A stretch of DNA of 64,000 bases, taken from the NCBI RefSeq assembly GCF_017874715.1, contig NZ_JAGGLR010000026.1, forward strand, positions 124,001 through 188,000, given 5' to 3'. The notes below the pieces were generated by a model. That model had not been told where the DNA came from. It saw only the letters and a list, made by a program, of their open reading frames with translations, and ran no database searches. This stretch comes from Streptomyces iranensis (lineage in GTDB: Bacteria > Actinomycetota > Actinomycetes > Streptomycetales > Streptomycetaceae). This document shows, in pieces, positions 37,189 to 46,036 of this stretch. The position numbers were made by a program, and so were the translations under genes. Within the stretch, counting starts at the first letter, position 1; the number at the start of each line of letters is the position of its first letter.

Positions 37189-39516
37189 GTGGCTACATTC
37201 CTTTACCAAGTGGGCCGTCTGGCCTTCCGGCGACGCTGGTACGTCGCCCTGGTCTGGGCGGCCGTCCTGGCCGCCGTCGGGCTGGGCGCCCTCAAGGCCT
37301 CGGGGGCTTCCGACGAGGAGTTCTCGATGCCGGGCATCGAGTCCCAGAAGGCGTTCGACCTGATGGAACAGCGCTTCCCCGGAGCCTCCGCCGACGGCGC
37401 GACCGCCCGGGTCGTCTTCGTCGCGCCGGGCGGTGAGAAGGTCACCGCCACCGAGAACAGGCAGGCCGTCGAGAAGGCCGTGGCCAACCTGGGCGACGGG
37501 GCTCAGGTCGCGAGCGCCGTCGATCCGTTCCAGGCGAAGGCCGTCAGCAAGGACGGCACGACGGCGTACGCGACGGTCACCTACAAGGTCGCCGCCAACG
37601 ACCTCACCGACGCCAGCAAGAGCCGGCTGGAACGGGCCATTCACACGGCCCAGGAGTCCGGGCTGACCGTCGAGGCCGGTGGAAGCGCGATGGACGACGG
37701 CGGCGGGCCCGGCGGTGCGGCCGAGGTGATCGGTGTCGCGATAGCCGCCGTCGTGCTGCTGATCACCTTCGGTTCGCTGGCCGCCGCCGGGCTGCCGCTG
37801 CTGACCGCCATCATCGGCGTCGGCGTGAGCATGGCCACCATCCTGACCCTGTCCGAGGCGCTGGGCCTGTCCACGACGACCGGCACCCTGGCGATGATGC
37901 TGGGTCTCGCGGTCGGCATCGACTACGCCCTGTTCGTCGTCTCCCGCTACCGCGAGGAGCGGGCCAAGGGCCGGGTGCCGCAGGAGGCGGCCGGTCTGGC
38001 GGTCGGCACGGCCGGTTCCGCGGTCGTGTTCGCCGGGCTCACCGTCGTGATCGCGCTGGCCGGACTCGCGGTGGTCGGCATCCCGATGCTCACCAGGATG
38101 GGCCTGGCCGCGGCGGGCGCGGTCGTCGTCGCCGTACTGGTCGCGCTGACGCTGGTCCCGGCGTTCCTCGGCCTCTGGCCGAACGCCGTGCTCCGGCGGC
38201 GGGCCCGCAGGAGCGGACGGATCGAGGAGGAGGGCACCCGGGACAACGGGGGCAGCCGCTGGGCACGGTTCGTGCTGCGGCGTCCGCTGCCCGTGCTGCT
38301 GCTCGGCGTGGTGGGCCTCGGGGCCCTCGCGATGCCGATGACGGATCTGCAGCTCGGCATGCCCGGTGACGAGGCCAAGTCGACCTCCACCACCGAGCGG
38401 CGGGCCTACGACGCGCTCGCCGAGGGCTTCGGGCCGGGCTTCAACGGGCCGCTGACCGTCGTCGTGGACGCGAAGGCAGTGGACGCGAAGGCCGTGGACG
38501 CGAAGGGGGACACCGACCCGAAGGACGCCGCCGACGCGGTCGCGAAGGAGATCGGCGGCACCGAGGGTGTCGTCTCCGTCTCCCCGGCCCGCTTCAACGA
38601 AGCCGGTGACACGGCCGTCTTCCAGGTCGTGCCGTCCACGGCGCCGACCGACGAAAGGACCAAGGACCTGGTCACGACCATCCGGGGTGAGCGGCCCGGG
38701 GTCGAGTCCGAGACCGGGGCGACCTTCGAGGTCACCGGTACCACCGCGCTGAACATCGACGTCTCCGACAAGGTGCAGGCCGCGCTGGTCCCCTACCTGG
38801 TGGTCGTGGTGGGCCTCGCGATCGTGCTCCTGCTGGTGGTCTTCCGGTCCCTGTTCGTCCCGCTGAAGGCGGCCCTCGGCTTCCTGCTGTCGGTGCTGGC
38901 CTCCCTCGGCGTGGTCGTCCTCGTCTTCCAACAAGGCCACGGCGCCGGACTCCTGGGCGTGGAGCAGACCGGCCCGATCATGAGCCTGATGCCGATCTTC
39001 CTGGTGGGCATCATCTTCGGCCTGGCCATGGACTACGAGGTGTTCCTCGTCTCGCGGATGCGGGAGGCGTACGTCCACGGCGAGGGGCCCGGCCAGGCGA
39101 TCACATCCGGGTTCCGGCACAGCGCGCGCGTGGTGGTGGCCGCCGCGCTGATCATGATCGCGGTGTTCGCCGGGTTCGTCGGCGAGAGCGACTCCATGGT
39201 CAAGATGATCGGGTTCGGGCTCGCCTCCGCCGTCCTGTTCGACGCCTTCGTCGTACGGATGGCGATCGTGCCCGCCGTGCTCGCCCTGCTCGGCGACAAG
39301 GCCTGGTGGCTGCCGAAGTGGCTGGACCGGCTGCTGCCCAGGGTCGATGTGGAGGGCGAGGCGCTCGGCCGCGGGGCGGGATCCGGATCGGATTTGGGAT
39401 CGGGATCGGATTCGGGGTCGGGACCGAATTCGGGGTCGGGATCGGGATCGGGATCGGGATCGGGATCGGGATCGGAACCGGCCGGGACGACCGGCCTGGA
39501 AGTGGCCCGCACCTGA
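37189..39516 (+). CDS. MMPL/RND-family transporter
   Basis: 775 residues from a GTG at 37189 (GGAG 9 bp upstream, protein starting MATFLYQVGRLAFRRRW as in homologues); an in-frame ATG lies at 37171. Two MMPL halves, each a large external loop followed by five or six TM helices (GGGPGGAAEVIGVAIAAVVL; GTLAMMLGLAVGIDYALFVV; VPYLVVVVGLAIVLLLVVFR; LAMDYEVFLVSRMRE). The intramembrane Asp-Tyr motifs are present. It exports lipids or small molecules using proton motive force. The C-terminal tail is a Gly/Ser/Asp repeat encoded by a GGGATC hexamer run. Confidence 0.92.
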   Translation: MATFLYQVGRLAFRRRWYVALVWAAVLAAVGLGALKASGASDEEFSMPGIESQKAFDLMEQRFPGASADGATARVVFVAPGGEKVTATENRQAVEKAVANLGDGAQVASAVDPFQAKAVSKDGTTAYATVTYKVAANDLTDASKSRLERAIHTAQESGLTVEAGGSAMDDGGGPGGAAEVIGVAIAAVVLLITFGSLAAAGLPLLTAIIGVGVSMATILTLSEALGLSTTTGTLAMMLGLAVGIDYALFVVSRYREERAKGRVPQEAAGLAVGTAGSAVVFAGLTVVIALAGLAVVGIPMLTRMGLAAAGAVVVAVLVALTLVPAFLGLWPNAVLRRRARRSGRIEEEGTRDNGGSRWARFVLRRPLPVLLLGVVGLGALAMPMTDLQLGMPGDEAKSTSTTERRAYDALAEGFGPGFNGPLTVVVDAKAVDAKAVDAKGDTDPKDAADAVAKEIGGTEGVVSVSPARFNEAGDTAVFQVVPSTAPTDERTKDLVTTIRGERPGVESETGATFEVTGTTALNIDVSDKVQAALVPYLVVVVGLAIVLLLVVFRSLFVPLKAALGFLLSVLASLGVVVLVFQQGHGAGLLGVEQTGPIMSLMPIFLVGIIFGLAMDYEVFLVSRMREAYVHGEGPGQAITSGFRHSARVVVAAALIMIAVFAGFVGESDSMVKMIGFGLASAVLFDAFVVRMAIVPAVLALLGDKAWWLPKWLDRLLPRVDVEGEALGRGAGSGSDLGSGSDSGSGPNSGSGSGSGSGSGSGSEPAGTTGLEVART
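39436..39475 (+). repeat. Hexamer microsatellite (ATCGGG) in MMPL tail
   Basis: At least six consecutive ATCGGG units, encoding Gly-Ser repeats, at the 3' end of the transporter gene, with looser copies from about 39380. Confidence 0.85.
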
Positions 39517-39540
39517 TCGACCGCCCGCCCCGCCCCCACC

Positions 39541-39574
39541 GGGGCCGCCCGTGGCGAACGACACGGGCGGCCCC
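39541..39574 (+). terminator. Terminator after MMPL gene
   Basis: 13-bp stem GGGGCCGCCCGTG/CACGGGCGGCCCC with an 8-nt loop, 24 bp past the stop. Confidence 0.75.
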
Positions 39575-39594
39575 GGCGGCGGTCCGCGCGGGAA

Positions 39595-39710
39595 CGGTCA
39601 CGGTGGCCCACGGAGCACCGAAACGGTCACGGTGTCTCACGGAGTGCCGAATCCGTCATGGTGGCCCACAGAGCGCCGAATCGGTCACGATGGCCCACAG
39701 CAGCGAGCGG
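39595..39710. repeat. Four 29-bp tandem units upstream of sensor kinase gene
   Basis: Units begin at 39595, 39624, 39653 and 39682, exactly 29 bp apart, each of the form CGGTCACGGTGGCCCACGG with decreasing similarity. They end 12 bp before the kinase ATG. Confidence 0.85.
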
Positions 39711-39722
39711 AGAGCCCAGCCG

Positions 39723-41060
39723 ATGAGCACCAGCCTTGAGCGTTATACGGACCGTTTCGAGCAGTACGCCGACCGCTACCCCCACGTCATCGACGTGGTG
39801 CTCGTCCTGTCGCTGATGGGCTGTGCGGCCCTCGGCAGCAACCTCACCCTGCCCGGCGCCGACCCACCCGACCAGGACAGGACCGCCACCGCCCTCATGG
39901 GCGTGTCCTGCCTCGCCCTGCTGAAGTACCGCAGCCATCCGCGCACCGCGGTCGTCGTGACCGCGGTCTGCACCGTGATCGCGATCTCGCTGGGGTACCT
40001 GCTGACCCCCCTGCTGCTGGGGCCCGTCATGGCGGCGCTCTACTGGTTGGCCACGCTCACCGACCGCAAGACCACACGAGTCTTCGGCGTCACCAGCATG
40101 GCGGCGCTGATGGTCGCGTCAGCGGTCTCCGACTCCATGGACAGCCTGTCCCTGGTGCTCCGGACGATCGGCCCCTTCTTCTGGCTGCTGCTGCCGCTCG
40201 CCGCCGGCAACATGACCCGGCTGCGGCGCGCCTACCTGGCATCGGTGCAGGCCCGCGCCGAACACGCCGAGCGCACCCGGGAGGAGGAGGCACGGCTGCG
40301 CGTCACCGAGGAGCGCATGCGCATCGCCCGCGAGTTGCACGACGTCGTGGCCCACCACATGGCCCTGGCCAACGCGCAGGCCGGTACGGCCGCTCACCTC
40401 GCGCTCACCAGTCCGCAGCAGACGAAGAAGATACTCACCGATCTGACCGGCACCACGTCCTCCGCGCTGCGCGAGCTGAAGGCCACGCTGGGACTGCTGC
40501 GCCGATGCGACGACCCGGCCTCCGCGTCGCTGGAGCCGTCTCCCGGCCTCGCTCGGCTGCCCGAGCTCGTCTCGGCGTGCGCGTCCGCGGGACTCGCCGT
40601 CACGGTCAGTACGACAGGGGAGCCCCGCCCGCTCTCCCCCGGGGTGGACCTGACCGCGTTCCGGATCGTGCAGGAGGCGCTCACCAACGTCTCCAAGCAC
40701 GCCGCCGTGGACTCCGCACAGGTACGTCTGGCCTACTCCGGATCACGCCTGCTGATCACGGTCAGCAATGACGGTCCGGACACCGACGGCACCGCCGATG
40801 CCGCCGATGCCGCCGACGCCGCCAAGGCTGTGCCGGGCCGGGGCTTCGGCGTCATGGGCATGCGTGAACGCGCCCGCACCATCGGCGGCGAACTCTGCGC
40901 GGGACCCCGCCCGGAAGGCGGCTTCGAGGTCACCACCGCGCTGCCGCTCCAGCCCTCGGCATCCGAAGCATCCGAAGCGCCCGAAGCACCTGAAGCGTCC
41001 GAAGCGGCGGAAGCGTCCGTAGGCGCCACGGACGCTCCCGCGGGAGGAGAGAAGTCATGA
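39723..41060 (+). CDS. NarL-type sensor histidine kinase
   Basis: 445 residues from an ATG at 39723 (GGAGAG upstream); the longer frame reads through the repeat array. Four or five TM helices at about 20-165 (VIDVVLVLSLMGCAALGS; AVVVTAVCTVIAISLGYLLT; IGPFFWLLLPLAAG). HisKA_3 motif ARELHDVVAHH (His206). HATPase with FRIVQEALTNVSKHA and GRGFGVMGMRERA. The C-terminal tail is a Ser/Glu/Ala/Pro repeat (SEASEAPEAPEASEAAEAS). It pairs with the response regulator whose start overlaps its stop (ATGA). Confidence 0.93.
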   Translation: MSTSLERYTDRFEQYADRYPHVIDVVLVLSLMGCAALGSNLTLPGADPPDQDRTATALMGVSCLALLKYRSHPRTAVVVTAVCTVIAISLGYLLTPLLLGPVMAALYWLATLTDRKTTRVFGVTSMAALMVASAVSDSMDSLSLVLRTIGPFFWLLLPLAAGNMTRLRRAYLASVQARAEHAERTREEEARLRVTEERMRIARELHDVVAHHMALANAQAGTAAHLALTSPQQTKKILTDLTGTTSSALRELKATLGLLRRCDDPASASLEPSPGLARLPELVSACASAGLAVTVSTTGEPRPLSPGVDLTAFRIVQEALTNVSKHAAVDSAQVRLAYSGSRLLITVSNDGPDTDGTADAADAADAAKAVPGRGFGVMGMRERARTIGGELCAGPRPEGGFEVTTALPLQPSASEASEAPEAPEASEAAEASVGATDAPAGGEKS

Positions 41061-41737
41061 CCATCAGGGTGCTGCTCGCCGACGACCAGACCTTGCTGCG
41101 GGCCACCTTCCGGATTCTGATCGACTCCTGCGAGGACATGACGGTGGTCGGCGAGGCATCGGACGGCGCGGAGGCGCTGGAGCTGACCCGCGCCCACCAC
41201 CCCGACATCGTCCTCATGGACATCCGGATGCCGGGCACGGACGGTCTCGCCGCCACCTCCGCGATCTGCGCCGCCCCGGAGCTGGCCGCCACCCGCGTCC
41301 TCATCCTGACGACGTTCGAGACCGAGGACTACGTCGCCCAGGCGCTGCGCGCCGGTGCCAGTGGCTTCCTCGGCAAGGACGTCACCGCCGACACCCTGCT
41401 GGCCGGGCTGCGCACCGTCGCCTCCGGCGAGGCGCTGCTGTCACCCGCCGCGACCCGCACCCTCATCACGAACTTCCTCATGTCTCCCGCCCCCGACGCC
41501 CACCTCGCGCCTCCGCAACGCCTGTCGGAGCTCACCGTCCGCGAGCGCGAGGTGATGGGCCTGGCCGCCGAGGGCCGGTCCAATACCGAGATCGCCGAGG
41601 TCCTCACGCTCAGCCCGCTGACCGTGCGCACCCACGTTCACCGAGCGATGACGAAACTGGGCGCCCGCGACCGCGCCCAACTGGTGGTCATCGCCTACCA
41701 GACGGGCCTGGTACGGGCGACTCCGCCCACACCGTGA
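41057..41737 (+). CDS. NarL/LuxR-type response regulator
   Basis: 226 residues. Receiver domain with Asp9-Asp10 and phosphoacceptor Asp55 (IVLMDIRMPG), Thr and Lys switch residues (VLILTTFE; SGFLGKDV), and a C-terminal LuxR HTH (LTVREREVMGLAAEGRSNTE, LSPLTVRTHVHRAMTKLGA). Overlaps the kinase gene by 4 bp. The pair lies directly after the MMPL transporter, which may be its target. Confidence 0.95.
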   Translation: MTIRVLLADDQTLLRATFRILIDSCEDMTVVGEASDGAEALELTRAHHPDIVLMDIRMPGTDGLAATSAICAAPELAATRVLILTTFETEDYVAQALRAGASGFLGKDVTADTLLAGLRTVASGEALLSPAATRTLITNFLMSPAPDAHLAPPQRLSELTVREREVMGLAAEGRSNTEIAEVLTLSPLTVRTHVHRAMTKLGARDRAQLVVIAYQTGLVRATPPTP

Positions 41738-41787
41738 CCGTGGCCGTGACGGTGGCCGTGGCCGCCGACCGGCGTCACGGCAGGAGC

Positions 41788-42267
41788 TCACTTCTCGATC
41801 GGCGGGCAGTAGCCGGTGTCGTTGCCGATGGAGTTGATCGTGGCGTTGTCCCTGTGGTCGTCCGCGTAGTTGATCTGGTCCGTGCACTTCATGTCACCCT
41901 TCCTGAGGGTGCCCTTGGAGGATTCCTCCTTCTGGATCGGCGGGCAGTAGCCGGTGTCGTTGCCGATGGAGTTGATCGTGGCGTTGTCCCTGGAGTCCCC
42001 GGCGTAGTCGATCTGGTTCGTGCACCTCATGCCAGGCTTCCTGGGGGTGCCCTTGGCGGTGTCCTTGGCCTGGTCCTGGTCCTTCGCCGTGGGTGCGGAG
42101 GACTGCGGGGCGCTCGCCGAGGCGGAGGGTGAGGACGGGGACGAGGACGAGGAGTCCGTCTCGCCGTCCTGGCACGCCGTGAGCCCGAGCGCGGCGACCG
42201 CGATGATCATGGCGGCGGCGGCCTTGCGGGCGTGGCGGTTGTGGCGGAGGGCGGTGCGGTGCGACAT
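41788..42267 (-). CDS. Lipoprotein with two 46-residue Cys repeats
   Basis: 159 residues from an ATG at 42267 (GGGGAAG upstream). Basic signal region (HRTALRHNRHARKAAAAMII) and lipobox LGLTAC. A Ser/Pro-rich linker precedes two near-identical modules of the form CTxQIxYAxDxRDNATINSI, then GNDTGYCPPI, repeated with a 138-bp DNA period. Each has two Cys that may pair. Family unknown; extracytoplasmic. Confidence 0.8.
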   Translation of the reverse strand: MSHRTALRHNRHARKAAAAMIIAVAALGLTACQDGETDSSSSSPSSPSASASAPQSSAPTAKDQDQAKDTAKGTPRKPGMRCTNQIDYAGDSRDNATINSIGNDTGYCPPIQKEESSKGTLRKGDMKCTDQINYADDHRDNATINSIGNDTGYCPPIEK

Positions 42268-42431
42268 GGTCTTCCCCGTTCTCGCATGGTGTCTCGCGAC
42301 GTGGTGGTTCCGGCTCGTGAGAACAAGGCTGTCGGTCACCGCTGTTGATCCACCGCCGTACGGCTAACGCTCCGCTAATGCCCGGACGGGCCGTCGGAGT
42401 GGAGTGGTTGCGGAGTGGCTTCCGACCGCGG

Positions 42432-42450
42432 TTAGGTTAGGCAAGCCTAA
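42432..42450. promoter_or_regulatory. DmdR/IdeR iron box
   Basis: TTAGGTTAGGCAAGCCTAA is 19 bp and nearly identical to the actinobacterial iron-box consensus TTAGGTTAGGCTAACCTAA. It lies 25 bp before the start of the membrane gene at 42475. Confidence 0.88.
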
Positions 42451-42474
42451 TTTTCTGCCCTATGCTGCGGTGCC

Positions 42475-43008
42475 ATGAGCTGGTGGCAGCTGGTCGGGGT
42501 GAGTCTTTCCTGCGCTCTTGTGCTGGTGGTGCTGTTCGCCGCAGTGATCGTCGGCGGACTGCTGGTGGCCAGGGACGCGCTGGTCGACGACTATCCGACC
42601 GCGATCCGGGAGCGCTATGGCGCGCAAAGTGCGCGGGGGAAGCGGACGGCCGGGGTCATGGGGGCGTTGAACGCGGTGGTGTTCATCGCTGTGCCGGTCG
42701 CCGGGATGGTCGATCTGCACGGTCGGACCGACGGCGGGCTCGGCTTCTGGCGCGCGTTCGTCTTCGGGGGTCTGATCTGGCTCGCCCTCATCCTCTTTGA
42801 CCTGGTGGTTCTGGACTGGTGGCTGTTCTGCACGGTCCAGCCCCGGTTCATGGTGCTGCCCGGGACGGAGGGCATGGCCGAGTACCGGGACTACGGCTTC
42901 CACTGGCGGGTGCTCGTTCCCCGTCCCGTTCCCTGGCCGCTGCTGACGGTCCTTGGGTACGGGGCGGTCGTCGGTGCTGTTTCGGCCCTGGTCGAGGCGC
43001 TTTTCTGA
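42475..43008 (+). CDS. Iron-regulated four-TM membrane protein
   Basis: 177 residues, ATG at 42475. TM helices: WWQLVGVSLSCALVLVVLFA, GVMGALNAVVFIAVPVAGMV, AFVFGGLIWLALILFDLVVL and PWPLLTVLGYGAVVGAVSAL. RYGAQSARGKR and YRDYGFHWRVLVPRPV lie between. I do not recognise a named family. The iron box in its promoter indicates repression by the DmdR1/IdeR-type regulator when iron is sufficient, so a role under iron limitation is likely. Confidence 0.85.
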   Translation: MSWWQLVGVSLSCALVLVVLFAAVIVGGLLVARDALVDDYPTAIRERYGAQSARGKRTAGVMGALNAVVFIAVPVAGMVDLHGRTDGGLGFWRAFVFGGLIWLALILFDLVVLDWWLFCTVQPRFMVLPGTEGMAEYRDYGFHWRVLVPRPVPWPLLTVLGYGAVVGAVSALVEALF

Positions 43009-43077
43009 GTGGTCGGCCGGAGGCGGCGGTATGGATTTCCCTTAGCGGGGAGAACGACGTACAGTTACGTCTACCGA

Positions 43078-43151
43078 CGCGGGGTGGAGCAGCTCGGTAG
43101 CTCGCTGGGCTCATAACCCAGAGGTCGCAGGTTCAAATCCTGTCCCCGCTA
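43078..43151 (+). tRNA. tRNA-fMet(CAT), initiator
   Basis: 74 nt with anticodon loop CTCATAA. The anticodon stem carries three G-C pairs (CTGGG/CCCAG) and the first acceptor position is unpaired (C1-T72), both initiator hallmarks. CCA is not encoded. Confidence 0.95.
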
Positions 43152-43160
43152 CTCAGGTAT

Positions 43161-43194
43161 CGAGGGCCCGGCACTCTTCAGTGCCGGGCCCTCG
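43161..43194 (+). terminator. Terminator after tRNA-fMet
   Basis: 15-bp perfect stem CGAGGGCCCGGCACT with its complement, CTTC loop. Confidence 0.88.
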
Positions 43195-43226
43195 GTCGTT
43201 CGGTCACGCCGAGGGCCCCGCCGCCA

Positions 43227-43853
43227 TCAGCGCGTGGCCTTCCAGCCCACCGGGCGCTTGGTGTCATCGCCTGTGCTGTACGTCACCACCGACGGGCGTA
43301 TGCCGTTGGGCACCAGGAACACCTTGCACAGGGAGATCTTCGCCCCCACCGCGAAGTCGTCCGGGTCCTTCCCCGGGCAGGCCGTCACCTCGGTGTCGCC
43401 GGTGATGAGCGGCTGGTCGTCCACACCGCCTGTGTCCTCGAGCCCGGTGGGGGTGTTGAGGAAGGGGTAGTGGAGGGAGCTCTCGCCGATGTTCTCGAAG
43501 GTCATGGTGACGTAGTACGGCTGGGTGGTCCGTACGTCGGACGGTTCCACACCCGCCGTCCTCAGCTCGGCACGGGTGCCCTTGCGCACGCTCACCGCCG
43601 TGACCCGCAGGGCGCCGCGCATATGGTCCGAGCCGCGCTTGTAGGTGACCGAGGTGGGCTCGCCGAGCCGGAGGGTCTTGCCGCCGTCGCTGTCGGCCGC
43701 CATGTCGGCGCGGGTCGCGGGCTGCCGTCGGCCGGACGCGGCGGTGTCGTCCTCGCAGCCGGCGGTGGCGAGGGCGAGGAGGGTGACGCCGAGGGCGCAG
43801 ACGAGAGCGGTCCCGGATCGGGCGGCGGCGCGAGGCGGGCGGCGGTTGAGCAT
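43227..43853 (-). CDS. Secreted lipoprotein, 208 aa
   Basis: ATG at 43853 (GGGGGACC upstream); earlier in-frame starts lack a ribosome site. Signal peptide SGTALVCALGVTLLALATAG with lipobox Cys. The mature part has a beta-sandwich look (DVRTTQPYYVTMTFENIGES; NTPTGLEDTGGVDDQPLITG), as in DUF4352-like telokin-type domains, and two Cys (TACPGKD, SLCKVF). Anchored outside the membrane; function unknown. Confidence 0.75.
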   Translation of the reverse strand: MLNRRPPRAAARSGTALVCALGVTLLALATAGCEDDTAASGRRQPATRADMAADSDGGKTLRLGEPTSVTYKRGSDHMRGALRVTAVSVRKGTRAELRTAGVEPSDVRTTQPYYVTMTFENIGESSLHYPFLNTPTGLEDTGGVDDQPLITGDTEVTACPGKDPDDFAVGAKISLCKVFLVPNGIRPSVVTYSTGDDTKRPVGWKATR

Positions 43854-44095
43854 GGACGGTCCCCCGGTGGTTGGTGATGGTGGGTCGGTGACGACGTCGA
43901 GCGGGTGGTGACTGCCGTAGATGGATACGCCGGTCACGGAGCGTCAGTTCACCCTCTCGGTTCCCCTTGTGGTGATCTTGCTACCGCAGATCATCATGGG
44001 CGTGACAAAACCACTGGTCGAGGCTGTGATCAACTCGGGGCTCGAGCTTGGGACGAGGCTGTAGCAATACGCCCGGGGCAACTACCGTGATCCGT

Positions 44096-44962
44096 ATGGA
44101 CGATCCCGCCGTGGTGTCGGTGCAGCGGTTCTGGCAGGAGCTCGGGCTGCCCGGACTCATCGATGTGCACACCCACTTCATGCCCCAGCGCGTACTGGAC
44201 AAGGTCTGGGCCTTCTTCGACGCCGTCGAGCCCCGCTGGCACATCACCTACCGCGAGGAGGAGGACGAACGCCTCGCGGTGCTACGGGCGTTCGGGGTGC
44301 GGGCCTTCACCTCGATGCTCTACCCCCACAAGCCCGACATGGCGCGGTGGCTGAACGACTGGGCGGCCGATTTCGCCGCCCGTACGCCCGACTGTCTGCA
44401 CACCGCGACCTTCTTCCCCGAGCCCGGGGTGGAGGGGTACGTGCGCACGGCGCTCGAGGGCGGGGCGCGGGTGTTCAAGGCCCATGTGCAGGTGGGGGCG
44501 TATGACCCGGGCGACCAGCTGCTCGACCCGGTGTGGGGCATGCTCGCCGAGAGCGGGACGCCCGCCGTCATCCACTGCGGCTCGGGGCCCCACCCGGGCA
44601 AGTACACCGGACCGGAGCCGGTGGGGCGGGTGCTGGCCCGGCATCCTCGGCTGCGCCTGGTCATCGCGCATATGGGGCTGCCGGAGTACGCGGACTTCCT
44701 GGGGCTGGCGGAGCGGTACGAGGAGGTCCACCTGGACACCACGATGGCCTTCACCGACTTCACCGAGAGCCGATGGCCGTTTCCGCGGTCGGAGCGGGAG
44801 CGGCTGGCCGCTCTGGGGGACCGGGTGCTGTTCGGGAGCGACTTCCCCAACATCCCCTACGGATACCGGCATGCGCTGGACGCGCTGACGCGGGTCGGGC
44901 AGGGCGAGGAGTGGCTGCGCGGGGTGTGTTACGGGAACGCGGCGCGGCTGTTCGGGATATGA
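44096..44962 (+). CDS. Amidohydrolase family 2 (metal-dependent) protein
   Basis: 288 residues from an ATG at 44096; a start at 44048 is possible. The TIM-barrel motifs are present: LIDVHTHFMP (His25, His27), FKAHVQVGAYDP, VIHCGSGPHPGKYTG, LVIAHMGLPEYADF and LFGSDFPNIPYG (metal Asp). Relatives decarboxylate or hydrolyse small aromatic or cyclic compounds. Monocistronic, cytoplasmic. A 12-bp tandem repeat follows it. Confidence 0.88.
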   Translation: MDDPAVVSVQRFWQELGLPGLIDVHTHFMPQRVLDKVWAFFDAVEPRWHITYREEEDERLAVLRAFGVRAFTSMLYPHKPDMARWLNDWAADFAARTPDCLHTATFFPEPGVEGYVRTALEGGARVFKAHVQVGAYDPGDQLLDPVWGMLAESGTPAVIHCGSGPHPGKYTGPEPVGRVLARHPRLRLVIAHMGLPEYADFLGLAERYEEVHLDTTMAFTDFTESRWPFPRSERERLAALGDRVLFGSDFPNIPYGYRHALDALTRVGQGEEWLRGVCYGNAARLFGI

Positions 44963-45010
44963 CGGGTTGTGTATATGACGGGTTGTGTATGACGGGTCGT
45001 GGCTGCTCCG

Positions 45011-45082
45011 GATGCGCCCATTGATGCGCCTATTGATGCGCCTATTGATGTGCCTATTGGCGCGCCCATTGATGCGCCCCTT
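45011..45082. repeat. Six 12-bp tandem units (GATGCGCCYATT)
   Basis: Six contiguous 12-bp units, four matching GATGCGCCYATT closely, between the amidohydrolase and the F420-type oxidoreductase genes. Confidence 0.88.
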
Positions 45083-45163
45083 GTGGACAGAGCGCGGCTG
45101 TCCTGGATATGGGGCTCGCCCGGTGCCCGCGTCGGCGCCGGGCGAGGAGGCTGCTGGGATCGG

Positions 45164-46036
45164 TCAGCTCTTGTCCAGCGGCAGCGCCTCGGCCAGCGTG
45201 CGCCACTGCTCGCGGGGGAGGCCCTGGCCGTCGCTCACCACCTGGATCGCGATGTGGTCCGCACCCGCGGCCAGGAACTCGTCCACGCGCGCCCGGATCG
45301 TCTCCGCGTCGCCGAGCGCGTACATGGCGGCGAGGAGACGGTCGCTGCCGCCGTCCGCGAAGTCCGCGTCCTCGAAGCCCAGCCGCTTGAAGTTGTTGGT
45401 GTAGTTGGGCAGCGCCAGGTAGCGGCCGAGGTAGTCGCGGGCGGTGGCGCGGGCGCGCTCGAGGTCCGTGTCGAGGACGACCTTCAGCTCGGGCGCGAGC
45501 ACGGCCTCCTTGCCCAGGGCGTCGCGGGCCTTGGCGGTGTGCTCCGGGGTGACGAGGTACGGATGCGCGCCGGCCGCGCGGTCGCGGGACAGCTCGAGCA
45601 TCTTGGGGCCGAGCGCGGCCAGGACCCGCTGGGCGGCGGGGACGGGGGCGGGGGCGGAGTCCAGCGCGGTCAGGTACTCCTTCATCGCCGTGTACGGGCG
45701 CTTGTAGCGCTCACCGGCGAGCGCGCTGTGGCTCACGCCGAGGCCGAGGAGGAAGCGGCCGTCGTGGGCGGCGTTGAGCGCGGTGTGCCGCTCGGCGACG
45801 TAGGCCGCCTCGTGGTCCCAGATGCTCAGGATTCCGGTCGCGACGGTGATCCGGGAGGTGGCGTCCAGCAGGACTCCGGCCTGATCCGGGCTGGGACTGC
45901 CACCGAGCCAGACGGCGCCGTACCCCAGCTCGTCCAGCTCGGCCACTGCCTCGCTGACCTGCTCTGATGGGGCGACATCCAGCTTCAGGGCCGCGGTCCA
46001 GATGCCGATCTTGCCAAGTGCGGGACGAGAAGTCAT
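45164..46036 (-). CDS. LLM-class F420-dependent oxidoreductase
   Basis: 290 residues from an ATG at 46036. Luciferase-like TIM barrel: KIGIWTAALKLDVAPSEQVS, LDELGYGAVWLGGSPSPDQA, ITVATGILSIWDHEAAYVAE, GRFLLGLGVSHSAL and PKMLELSRDRAAGAHPYLVT. This matches F420-type family members of Streptomyces and Mycobacterium, which reduce or oxidise small substrates with coenzyme F420 or FMN; the substrate is unknown. Divergent from the OmpR-type regulator. Confidence 0.88.
   Translation of the reverse strand: MTSRPALGKIGIWTAALKLDVAPSEQVSEAVAELDELGYGAVWLGGSPSPDQAGVLLDATSRITVATGILSIWDHEAAYVAERHTALNAAHDGRFLLGLGVSHSALAGERYKRPYTAMKEYLTALDSAPAPVPAAQRVLAALGPKMLELSRDRAAGAHPYLVTPEHTAKARDALGKEAVLAPELKVVLDTDLERARATARDYLGRYLALPNYTNNFKRLGFEDADFADGGSDRLLAAMYALGDAETIRARVDEFLAAGADHIAIQVVSDGQGLPREQWRTLAEALPLDKS

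Noticed and set aside
36964-39564. 866-codon minus-strand frame opposite the MMPL gene
   Set aside because: Low-complexity Gly/Asp/His/Arg composition typical of a shadow; the plus-strand transporter has full family motifs.
39595-39710. Possible CRISPR array (29-bp periodic repeats)
   Set aside because: The units are directly adjacent without spacers, diverge along their whole length, and there are no cas genes in the window.
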